From the NCBI GenBank assembly GCA_019096065.1, contig JAGUCH010000001.1, positions 17,050,001-17,114,000 of the forward strand: 64,000 nucleotides of DNA. Reading direction: 5' to 3'. The number at the start of each line of letters is the position of its first letter. Position 1 is the stretch's first letter. A program made the position numbers and the translations under genes. The notes under the pieces were generated by a model that ran no database searches, was not told the origin of the DNA, and worked only from the letters and a program-made list of their open reading frames with translations. This document shows positions 10,465-19,809 of the stretch, in pieces. Source of the stretch: Paracyclopina nana (taxonomy: Eukaryota; Arthropoda; Copepoda; Cyclopoida; Cyclopettidae).

Positions 10465-12284
10465 GTTATTGATATCATGGATGGTGCCCACGGGCGCCAT
10501 CGTTTAAATAACATTGAATAAAATTAGCCTAGCCGATAAGATCTTTTATAGTAAAAGATTCGAAAACATACTTACCTGAATTTTGTGTGACTGCTCACTG
10601 CAGTTCCCACAAAATGCAGAAAATTGTGGAGGGGGGAGTATATATACGTAGCCGCAGGAAATGCAGCATGCGCCCCAAAAATTTCACAAAATTTGAGCGC
10701 CCTCGTGCTCTGAGAAAGTATTGTAAACAAGATTTCTAGAAAAAACTGGATATGGCAAACGACTACACAAAACTATAAACCTGAACACTAGCACATAAAT
10801 GTCGCAAAATCTGCTTCATATATTATTATTAGTGCTAACCGAAATTAGCTGAAAAGATCGGTGCTGACAACCTCAATCTTTTAAATTAATTTCGGTTATG
10901 AGCACCCGAACTTGATGCACGCATCAAGACCGAGCTGGAATGCAGAGCTATAATGCTATAATAGCTATGCAAGTCAGTGATAACAGATAAAACATAATCT
11001 ATGAGTCTGTTCAAAATGGCTAGACAAAAAACATTTGAGCAAGATAGACTGAAATGTGAGTTGCATTGCGCAAAGACGCTGAGCCAGCTTTTGTCGAACA
11101 GATACCCGACTCCAAGGGGGGCAAAAAGTTGTTATGGAACAAAAATCCAGAGACGCTCCCACACTAGAAAAATCCAGTTTGAGCGGCTTCGCTTGGAGAT
11201 GTAGAATGGTGGCGCCACCATGCGCCTAACCACGAACTAAAAGTGTTTTGCCCAAGGCTAAAACAAACAATGAAGAGTGGAACCGCCGGTGCACCTACAA
11301 TTCACCTGGGAAGGTTTTTGAACTTATCTAAACTCAAAAATGGCCATACTTGACTCGAGTGGTGACCCAAATTCCGGGATTTATTAGGCGAGTACAAGGA
11401 ATAAAATAAAACGTTGCATAAAAGTCAAGAGAATGAAAATGACTAATGTTATAATGATACCGCTAATGATCGCCAGATGGACTAACAGAAGAAAAGGTTC
11501 AAAGTGCACAAAGATTAGGCATATTGTTAAATAAAAGAAGTGCTGAAATGTGGCTATCTTGCAGTTGCCACATGAATCCCCTCTTTTTTGGTGGAGAATT
11601 CAATTTACGCTAAACACAGCACTAGCAAAACAAGCTAGGTCAGCACACATTGTAGACTGACATGTGAGAAAATGAAAAATACACGTCTTCTAGCCTGATA
11701 TGGAAAAGAATATTGTGCCATTGCCTAGTGCTTGAGCTTGCTTTTGCTATGTGCAATGACATACGGCCGGTTTTCCAGTCCTGTAGGGACTACGTTTCCT
11801 TCGCCGCACTCAAGGCCGAGCCGGAATGCCCAAGGAAAAAAGGATGCCAAATTGGCATTGGTAGCCCATAAGCACCAACGCTTGGCCGGTAGTAATCGCA
11901 GACACTCAAATATGGTGCTGCATCAAGCCCGAGCTGGAATGCAGGGCTATAGTAAACGCTTTTCTTGAACATTGAAGCATCGTTTGCAGTGTCAAGGCCG
12001 TCAAGGTCGAGCTGGAATGCTAGCTTATTTACAGGCCCGAATCTGTGGATTTGGGCCGCTAATGATTCGCTAATGATTAATTATGCAATTAAAATGCAAT
12101 TCTTGACACCTGAGATATGGTCTACGGTCCTTTTGGCCATGAAATGTAAAAAATTGGACTCGAAATGTGCTTGGCTATGATAATGAACTGCTGAACTTGA
12201 CTAGAAAGGTGCTGAGCTTCATAAGGCTGAGCTATCTGCTGAGGTAAACGCGAAATGAGTTGCGGTAAACACAGTAGACACAAA
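10465..12284. other. Noncoding stretch with hairpin and dispersed short repeats
   Basis: No convincing reading frame is present. A polyadenylation-like AATAAA lies near 10518, a G-rich purine tract near 10626-10636 could be a polypurine tract, and a TATATATA follows it. A hairpin pairs 10832-10848 with 10887-10905 (arms around CCGAAATTA / TAATTTCGG). A recurring short motif is listed separately. This could be retroelement untranslated or LTR-like DNA, but without the left end of the element it cannot be shown. Confidence 0.4.
10924..12021 (+). repeat. Four dispersed copies of a GAGCTGGAATGC motif
   Basis: The motif TCAAGxCCGAGCTGGAATGC, with small changes, occurs near 10924, 11811, 11923 and 12002. 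Two copies share the downstream extension AGxGCTATA. Spacing is irregular (about 890, 110 and 80 bp), so it is not a simple tandem array. It may be a protein-binding site or the remains of a diverged duplication. Confidence 0.5.
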
Positions 12285-13083
12285 AGTACAATGAACGTGG
12301 ACTTTATTGTCCCAATGGGAGGCCTCCTGGCGAGGGGGGCGGGCTGGCCTTGGGCCACGTTGGGGCCAGCCCTGGCCGGTGCGGTGGCCTACCGATAACG
12401 AGACGATTTCTGCAAAAGATAAGGCGAATATAGTGAAGCTGTGATAGCTTAAATGAATAAGTTAGACTTACTAGACGACTCCTTCGAGGGGGTCCTCCTC
12501 CCCCACAAACAGGTGGAGGACCCAGGCCGAGACCCTGGGCAGGTCCGTGGGCTCGTCCCACACCCGGCTGACGAGCCGATACAGGCCCCTGGGCCTGGCC
12601 CGGTGGACCCAGGCGAGGGCGGGCAGGGCCACCAAATAATAGGTGGCCGCCCCTGCCACATTCAGGGCCACGCCCTAGAGGATCTCTTCGGCCTGCAATA
12701 CGAGAAAAAGTCGAGCTTTCGAGCTTTGACCAAATAGATAACGAATAATGCACTTACGAAGCCCTGAACGGGGCAGGGAGGGCACTCCTCGTTGCCCAAA
12801 GGGGCTGCGGGCGGGGCCGCAGGTGGCTGGGGCCACCCCGCCGCGGACTCGGCCGCGGGGGGCGCCCCTACGGGAGCCTCAGTGGCGGGGGCCACTGTTG
12901 TGGTTGAAGGATTCTACATTCCCAATGAAAAGATACAGTTTTATGAAAGGATTCAACGGATTCGATTCGAAAATAAAAACTTACGAACAAACCGTGAAGG
13001 AAGCCCGCCATGTTTTGAACTTTTTAGTAAACAAGGCTCGCTACCAGATGAATCCGGTCCGAAATCGGCCTAATTTCGTGTAA
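12285..13083 (-). other. Putative spliced minus-strand transcript, GC-rich
   Basis: On the minus strand a chain of clean splice signals can be read. A donor after 12985 is followed by exons at 12894-12758, 12692-12472 and from 12409 down to an AATAAA at 12308-12303. Each junction has GTAAGT-like donors and pyrimidine-CAG acceptors. The second exon is Ala/Pro-rich. Its frame crosses into the third exon, meets TAG after five codons, then stays open for 66 codons rich in hydrophobic residues before another TAG. The region is far more GC-rich than its surroundings. It may be a noncoding RNA, a decayed gene, or the alternative 3' end of the membrane-protein gene just upstream at 13.5-14.6 kb. Confidence 0.35.
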
Positions 13084-13186
13084 AAAAGCCTCTTTTTATT
13101 ATGCGCCTCTACGTAAAGCCTGGGAGCGCTGTCAGATGAAGATAACGGCTTCGCTAATACCTGCTACCCCACTTGAATTCGAATTC

Positions 13187-13192
13187 TTTATT
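13187..13192 (-). terminator. Polyadenylation signal AATAAA for the minus-strand membrane gene
   Basis: An AATAAA on the minus strand lies about 315 bases downstream of the stop codon of the three-exon membrane protein gene. It is the nearest canonical signal found there. Confidence 0.45.
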
Positions 13193-13505
13193 ATATATAT
13201 ATAGAATACAAGTACTATAGTATATACTCGAGTATATTGGAAGCTTTGAGATCAAAATAAAAACAAGACGAGTGCAAGTGCCAAAAGCCGGCTTCGAAGT
13301 CTGCGAGGCCTCGAAAAGTCTGCGAGGCCTCGAAAAGTTTGCGAGATCTCGAAAAAGTGGAAAAGTCCGCGAAGACTGCAGGAAATGCAAGTATAAAGTG
13401 AGAATTGGCACGCGATAAGAAGAACAAAGTGCAAAAGTTACAGAAAACAAGCGTAAATGCGTGCGAAAAGAGAGTGATCTTCGTCTTGCAAGTTCATGGC
13501 GACCC

Positions 13506-14555
13506 TTAGTTGGCATCGCTGTTAACGTCTTGGGAAGCCTTGGACCCAGCTGAGTCCTGGTCCTCATCTGCGATCGAGAGAGGTTCAGCCTCATTGACTT
13601 CGTCTTTGTCCGGAATGGACCCTGCTGCCGAATCCAAGCGACGGTTATCTCGGGCTCGAGCCCGGCGAGATCGTTTCTTCAAAGTTCGCGGCCTGCACCC
13701 TTCAGTAGCAGGTACCTGAAAAGGTGCATGAAAAAGAGTACATGAGTAATCCGTTTACAGTTCATAAATTGATAGGTCCTTACCCAGCCCTTGGGATTAG
13801 GGACGTCATAGATGTGGGCCAGCCCGGACATGATGCTGGGATTCCGGCGTAGTGTTCCATAGGGGTCCATGGCAGCCATTGCCATTTGGAGCGAATGGAC
13901 ATCAGGGTCACGCATAATCGGGGCTGGTGGCAAAGCTCGGACCTCTGGTGTACAGCAGTGAAATACCGCTGCATGCTCAGATGGGGCCTTTGTTGGAAGC
14001 ATTTGCATGGCTCCACTGGCAGCCGCTGACTCCGTACGAATAGCTCGAAACGTGGCCACAAACCTACGGCACCATCGTGATGTCCACACGCAGAAGTACA
14101 CCAACATGCCAAGCAAAATCTGTAAGGAAGAGGTGGTAAATAAAATTTGGCCATAGTTGCAAAACTAGCCATAAAGTTGAACTTACCAAAGCCATCCCAA
14201 TGGAGGCTCCAAGACCGATCCACCCCATTACACCGTATCGGTGATAATTGAAAACCTCATCGATCCAGTCCCTCTGAGGGGCAACGGGACGATAACCATT
14301 TGGTACCGCTGGCATTAAATCTCGGGGGTCAAACACCTCCACTTCAAAGGGATCGACAGGAGCTGGGTCAAACCCAGGTCCACCCTCAGCTTCAGAAATG
14401 CCACTCTCAGGAATAGCAACATTAGGACCTATTGGGCCCGTGTTTTGAGAATCCACAAGCGCAGGATCCACTGTAGATGACTGGATTGGAACATCCGTGG
14501 GAGCCTCTGCTGAGCTGCCCTCTGGAGTTAGAGAAACCCAGGCTAAAATGACCAT
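13506..14555 (-). CDS. Single-pass membrane protein of unknown family, three exons
   Basis: Exons 14555-14187, 14119-13784 and 13715-13506 join in phase 0 at both junctions and give 304 residues. The N-terminus looks like a signal peptide (MVILAWVSL...). An acidic, Pro-rich ectodomain of about 95 residues follows, then one membrane span near residues 113-136. Exon 1 ends inside this span and exon 2 completes it, which supports the splice. A Cys/Arg-rich start of the cytoplasmic tail comes next, and the end is basic (KKRSRRARARDNRR). The introns are 67 and 68 nt. The gene is transcribed away from the 432-aa gene across a shared 370-bp promoter region. It resembles a viral or receptor-like type I membrane protein, but no family is recognised. 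Confidence 0.65.
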
Positions 14556-14921
14556 CGCGAGTTGATTGGGATTGGAATATCTCTAGAAAAGTGACCAACT
14601 TGGACGAAGTCCGATGGGAGAATGATTAACATTAAGTGAAAGCTGAGAGTTGCAACTGCCTGTTGCACCCTCGCTACGTTTCACGACCTAGGAAGTCAAA
14701 AATGTCCGTGCAACCCGACGATGAGCGTGCGCGCACGCGCCCATCTTATAAGGAAGTGGTATAAGTCTACTTACCTTGTTCTTTTTTACCCAGACAAAAA
14801 ATGACCTTGGGTTTTTTTTTAAAGGGACAACCCACGCATTTAAATGCCCGAGAGTGTGGGGCATACCTGTAAAGATGCGTATAAAAAGGGCAGTTTACGG
14901 CCCTACAGCAACAGTCTGGAA
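14556..14921. promoter_or_regulatory. Divergent promoter region with two TATA boxes
   Basis: A TTATAAGAT box on the minus strand (14751-14743) faces the membrane-protein gene. On the plus strand TATAAAAAG (14880-14888) is followed about 33 nt later by an ACAGTC initiator-like site near 14911. The ATG of the 432-aa gene is only about 9 nt beyond that. A separate promoter for each gene is unusual if this block belongs to a retroelement. Confidence 0.55.
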
Positions 14922-16220
14922 ATGAGCGATAGCTTGAATAGCCTCGATAACCTAAGGATGTCTCTGATCACCGAATCCATGGAAGGAGAATCTGCATTGG
15001 TCTCCATGATGGAGACTGATAAGACTGGAGAGTTCAACGAGCATGAGGTTAGTGAGCTCCTAAAGGATGATGAGCCAGTTATGGATCGCAACATGCCTGC
15101 TGTCAATACTGAGAACCAAGCCCTAAATCAGACGACTAGACACCAGGACCAAGAGGAACCCCTCGAGGTCCCATTGGAAAGGGTATCCTCCAGTTTGGGG
15201 TACCCATTGCCATTTGAGGATTTGATCAGGCCTCCCCACATGGAGGGCCTACAGGCCTATGCGAGGGAGGCGAGCCGGACCAGAGCTACTATACAGCAGC
15301 ATTATGATGCAAGCCTGTTGAAGATAGCTACGAAAGAGGTCATGACTGTTGGAAAGGAGGTGCCTTTTGACCTAACGATCAGGATAAATGGAGAACCCTA
15401 TGAACGGACCGAGCCTCGTAGGCCATTGAAGGTGAAAAACTTTGACTGCATTGAATTGATTATCGAGCCAGTGAGTAAAGGAGGGGAGATTCCCGATTTT
15501 CTTGTTATATTTCCGATGCTAGACAATCTACCAGTCTACAACTTGCCTGACAAGATGGAATATGACGAGAATGTCCATAAGTTGGCCAATGTCAGGAGTT
15601 GGTCTGCCGTCCAGAGCCCAACAGCTGTTGGGTATTATGTGCATGGAATCCGTGGACAGGGTGGAGCTCAACTCCCTGTAGTAGTCTCCAAACATTATAC
15701 CAAGCGAGGCTGCATTCAGATCATGCCAACATTGGACTCATCATTTTGGGATCCGCGGATGTTCCATGATTTGACGTCGCCTTACGTGCAACTGTATGTG
15801 GGACCGCCGTCCTGCCTTAACAATGGCGTGGCTCAAGCACCACGAAAATTGGACGTGAAGATCGATATGACCGCACTCCTGCCTACCATGGTAGCCCAGT
15901 TTGTCGATCGAGCCATTGGGACATATCCGCAATGCGTGAGGTACACAGCCGGGGCCAGGCCCCAAAAACTAGCTGCGTTTGTGGAGAAGTCTTGGCAACA
16001 AAAACCAAGGCGAGGACCTAGACTGTACGCCGATGTAGCGCGCGGGCGCCCTTTTGGCGCAGGAACGAATGGACCAGACATTTTGCACGCTAAGCGCTCC
16101 AAAGTCGATAAGAATAAGGAGCGTGTGAACTATCTCCTCCAGGCTAAAATGGAGGAAATGACCCCCAGCGACATCAAGGTATTCACTGAGGCGATTAATG
16201 GATTTGTCGGGCAGTTCTAA
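14922..16220 (+). CDS. 432-residue protein of unknown family
   Basis: The frame is open from 14844, but the TATA box at 14880 places the likely start at the ATG at 14922. The product is uninterrupted. It has an acidic, disordered N-terminal region of about 100 residues, a middle part with beta-rich character (roughly residues 150-370) and a basic region near 370-410 that includes RGPRLYADVARGRPFG. It has no signal peptide or membrane span. It sits between a divergently transcribed membrane protein and an envelope-like gene, so a structural or nucleic-acid-binding viral role is conceivable but unproven. I do not recognise the family. Confidence 0.6.
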   Translation: MSDSLNSLDNLRMSLITESMEGESALVSMMETDKTGEFNEHEVSELLKDDEPVMDRNMPAVNTENQALNQTTRHQDQEEPLEVPLERVSSSLGYPLPFEDLIRPPHMEGLQAYAREASRTRATIQQHYDASLLKIATKEVMTVGKEVPFDLTIRINGEPYERTEPRRPLKVKNFDCIELIIEPVSKGGEIPDFLVIFPMLDNLPVYNLPDKMEYDENVHKLANVRSWSAVQSPTAVGYYVHGIRGQGGAQLPVVVSKHYTKRGCIQIMPTLDSSFWDPRMFHDLTSPYVQLYVGPPSCLNNGVAQAPRKLDVKIDMTALLPTMVAQFVDRAIGTYPQCVRYTAGARPQKLAAFVEKSWQQKPRRGPRLYADVARGRPFGAGTNGPDILHAKRSKVDKNKERVNYLLQAKMEEMTPSDIKVFTEAINGFVGQF

Positions 16221-16395
16221 AAAAATGAAATTACCCTTCAGAATCGAATTGTACATATTGATAAAATACTTGGTTGTGGGCCAATACAATTAACATTTTA
16301 ACAAACATGTCGACATGCTATGATAATAAAAAACCAATGGAAAAAAGCAAAGAATGTCTAGACATAGTGAGGTGGCGTGCCCATACTTGTCTGGG

Positions 16396-16404
16396 TTTAT
16401 AAGG
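16396..16404 (+). promoter_or_regulatory. TATA box before the envelope-like gene
   Basis: TTTATAAGG lies about 60 bases upstream of the ATG at 16460. An ATAGTTT initiator-like site lies about 30 bases downstream of the box. It resembles the box of the minus-strand membrane gene (TTATAAG). Confidence 0.45.
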
Positions 16405-16459
16405 AAAGTTAGCGGTCTTGGGGCCCAAATAGTTTCTGATCAGAGTTTGTGCTGGTAAG

Positions 16460-18344
16460 ATGTCGTTTGAATTGGCCTTCATACTCACCCTTTTGGGATC
16501 TGGCACTTGGGGCCTGTCTAACTACCCAAATACTCAGTTCGTACTGGATGAGGCACTTTGCCATTCCGGACATGCCCTAGTTCCAGTTAGAGTGGTCCAT
16601 CATCCTAGAATGGTGAAAAAGGCTATGGTGTTAGATACGAAGGATTACAGTGGCCTTTTGCAATCAACAATTGGCGTCCTGAATAATATTGACACCGTGG
16701 TAAAAGAAGTTAAGGACAAGGAGGACTTGGTCCATATTGGGAATATGTTGGCAGTTGGAGAAGAGAGTACCCCTAACACCATCGACAAAGCTTGTTCCAA
16801 ACGTCAAGGGTTTGTACCATTTGCCCCTAAAACTTATGAAGACATGGACGTTTTTCTAGAACTATTACGTTATACGGCAAAGGAAAGCCCTCTTGCCACT
16901 AAGGTAACTTTATGTGTAAAGTTTCGGATCGTCAATGAGGTACCTATGTCCTTGGATGGGAAAACCACATTTCCTCAAGTGGGGTATGAGAAAAAACCGG
17001 ATGATGAGATAATTGCAGGTTACCCGTGTATCACGGGTATTTCACTGTGGGACAAGGGCCGAGGACCATGACGTCAGTTAAAGCCCATGCACCACACAGT
17101 GATGGGAAGGCAACAATATGTGTTCAAAATGACTTTGTCATCACCCATAAGGACTTTGTCAAATCTGAATTGTCTGGGAGGAAAAGCTTCCTTGAAAAGG
17201 CCTACAACGCCGTGATGGCCCTAGCAGAATCAGGTAAATCGACAAAATTCACCGATGGCATGATAGCAAATACCACTCCACTGAGAGTACCACCGAAAGT
17301 TTCTTTGGCCTTTCGACTACTGAAAGGTTTTAGCAAGGTATTTTTGAAGTCTGGATTATTACCAAATGATCTGCAGCAAGTATTGTCATATGCTGACACA
17401 GTTGTGCAATTTGCCAGAAATTTTGGGCAGGCAGGCACACGGTTCAGCTTACCAACTCTGGCGCATAATAGTGACAGAAATGCGGCCACCATTACTAATG
17501 TTTATGAACCTTTGGCGAACACTGAGCAGAGTGGAGACTTTGTCACTCAGGGAATAGTTGGGTATAAAGAAATGGACCCTACCCTGAGGTCACATATCAT
17601 ATTGTGTCACGAAGCAAAAACGGATTCTTACTGCATGATAGGTATTTGACCCGCCGAAATGATCTAGTGTTTGTGTCTCGGGAAATACCCATCTATAGTG
17701 ATTGCTTCGTTCATGACCATAATTTAACCGTGTGTGAAAACAAGGACTTTGACTTGACAGAAGGAGTCCAGCACTGTGCTAAAGTACTTTTAGGGCTAGC
17801 TCTGGGTGACCCTTTTGACGCCTGTGAATTAGAGCCACTTAAAACTAACACGCTCACTGATGTGGGATGTGCTAATTATAAAGGGTTCTTAAATTTGGTC
17901 TCAAGTGCAATGATTAATAGGACTTGTTTAAATGACTTCAAGAACTCGGTGGTATTGGAACCAGGATCCTATCAGATCCTTAGCAATTGTAAGGTTTCCC
18001 TTGGAACTCAAAGTACTGGATACGAGGACTCTCCTTGGGAAAGTGATATGGTGAAGTTCTTTACAAAATTCCCTGAAGATGAACTTGGAGGTTTATTCAA
18101 TAATTGGGAAATAATCCTGACGGTGAGCCTATTGTCTGCAGCACTGGGATTCACGTGTATGGGCATATTGATTTGGAAAAGGCGGCGAGTATGCAGCCGA
18201 TGTTATGATGATGGAGGCTATGTGAGACCTAATACGTCCCGCCCACGGCTTCGCTACAATAGAGGAGATCGCAAGAAAGATGCTGACCAAAATCAGCGCC
18301 TTACTGTGCGAATGAGTGGCCTGGGAGGCGCGACGTTAGTATAA
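16460..18344 (+). pseudogene. Envelope-like glycoprotein gene in three frames
   Basis: Three consecutive frames (16460-17071, 17026-17649, 17604-18344) overlap end to end and together look like one type I glycoprotein. The first starts with a hydrophobic signal peptide (MSFELAFILTLLGSG). The last ends with a strong membrane span (about 18112-18170) followed by a basic tail (WKRRRVCSRC). Cysteines and NxT/NxS sites are frequent. The layout and the pattern YQILSNCKVSLG before the anchor recall the F-type envelopes of errantiviruses and baculoviruses, but this is a weak resemblance. Two single-base frame changes, near 17060 and 17640, break it, so no intact product is expected unless the assembly is wrong there. 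It has its own TATA box. Confidence 0.55.
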
Positions 18345-19420
18345 TAACTGTATCAACCTTAATGTGATGTAAGCGATCAATGACACCTTTTTTATATTTT
18401 TAGAGCTTAAAAACTATTTCAAAAGCTGAAAAAGTTAGGGCCGGGGAATGATGGGCAATAAGTACATCATGTCTCTGGTGCACGTTACGACCAGAATAGG
18501 ACTTGATTGGACCCCTCCAGTGGAACCTGTGGAAACCGTGGAGCCCGTGGAGCCGCCAGAAGTCCGGAAGGTTGCCCATTCACCGCTACATCACCACCTC
18601 AAAATCACAAAACCTCCCTTCTCAAAAAACACCTTTTCATCTCCTCCAACTCTCTGATTGTTGCTGCTGCTGCTGCTACTACCTATGCGTTGAGCCTTAC
18701 CTATGGCAATTCACCTGACCTTGAGTGGAGAAGTTGCTAGCCATTGTGTGGAGGAGTTGCTAGCTGCTACATAGAGAGGACCTGCAGCTGCATGATAACG
18801 GAGAGAAGCAGATGGAAGCTGATGGAACTTGCTGCGATGCATCGAGTGGAGAAGAAGGAGAAGACTCGGGGAGTTCGATGGGGGACTTCAGAGAAACAAG
18901 ACATGGACCAAGTGCACATGGCCCGTTGAGTGAGCTCTGCCCTGCTATTGTCCCACCAAAGTTCTCCAAAGTGTGCTGAGGCATGAAGAAGATGGCCACA
19001 AGAATATTTACTGCAGTACTTATTTCTTTGTATTTGCTGCCATTAATTTGTGTGGTGTTAAAAGCTGAGTGAATAAGACAACCCTGTTTGACTTTGTCTG
19101 ACCATAACTTGTATAGAGGTTTCCTGGGCAGTTATGCATCCTCGTCTGAGGCTGTTGAGGCCGTTGAGGACGTGGGTAGGAGGCCCAATCACAGGTCTAC
19201 AGCACTGAAGCTTGCCATGTGATGTATCTCGTCAGAGTTGGAGCACCGAGGCTGCGGCTTTGGGTCCAAGGCGGGTAGACATCCGGCCAGCACCCGGAGG
19301 CTGCGAACGGTACCGCGACCATGAAGCCGATGCTAACCATCCTAGGCTTCAGAGGGTGTGACCGTCGCACACCAGAAGCACAGTTGGACTTGGTAACTGT
19401 CAGCTCTTGCGGAAAATATA
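18345..19420. other. Noncoding stretch, candidate 3' end of the element
   Basis: After the glycoprotein stop a G-rich tract (GGGCCGGGGAATGATGGG, near 18437-18455) could be a polypurine tract. A short CTG/GCT run lies near 18660. No long reading frame and no canonical AATAAA were found before the mariner-like MITE. Without the element's left end, LTR status cannot be tested. Confidence 0.3.
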
Positions 19421-19807
19421 CCGTCTGACCGTTCAAAATTGGACGGTGCGGGAATCAAAAGTTTGTGTTATGAATTCATGAATTTTGAGGCTTAATGGGT
19501 ATCATTGGAAAGCTTGAACCTTTGGACATCTTTTTTGTTTTCTGACAAAATGAAAAATATTATTAAGAATTCTGCGTGACAGCAAAATAAATGATGCATC
19601 AGTTTTTTCGTGACAATTTTCTGGGTTGCCTTGGGAAAATTGAATTTGCCCGGTTTATTCCTCTTTCAATTGATTTTTTCTACTTTTACATAAAAGATGG
19701 AAAAAGGCTCAATCTTTCCAACGATATCATTTAAAAGTCCTGTATTTATTGAATATGTGACAAAAAGTTTAGATTCCCGTACCGTCCAATTATGAACGGT
19801 CAGACTG
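19421..19807. mobile_element. Tc1/mariner-type MITE with TA target duplication
   Basis: Imperfect terminal inverted repeats of about 48 bp flank a 387-bp element. The left end reads CCGTCTGACCGTTCAAAATT and the right end, reverse-complemented, reads CAGTCTGACCGTTCATAATT. Both go on through GGACGGTxCGGGAATC. TA lies immediately outside each end (19419-19420 and 19808-19809), as expected for Tc1/mariner insertion. Each TIR also folds on itself (CCGTC...GACGG). There is no coding capacity. Confidence 0.85.
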
Positions 19808-19809
19808 TA

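Noticed and set aside
10626-10640. Polypurine tract marking the 3' end of the first element at 10.6 kb
   Set aside because: A G-run before TATATATA is suggestive, but no LTR could be verified. Left as a note in the noncoding entry.
12453-13083. Plus-strand open frames in the GC-rich island
   Set aside because: Splice signals and a polyadenylation signal are coherent only on the minus strand. The plus frames are Gly/Pro/Ala-rich by-products of base composition.
18437-19420. 3' LTR of the first retroelement
   Set aside because: A purine tract is present, but the matching 5' LTR would be outside the window and no internal repeat supports the boundary.
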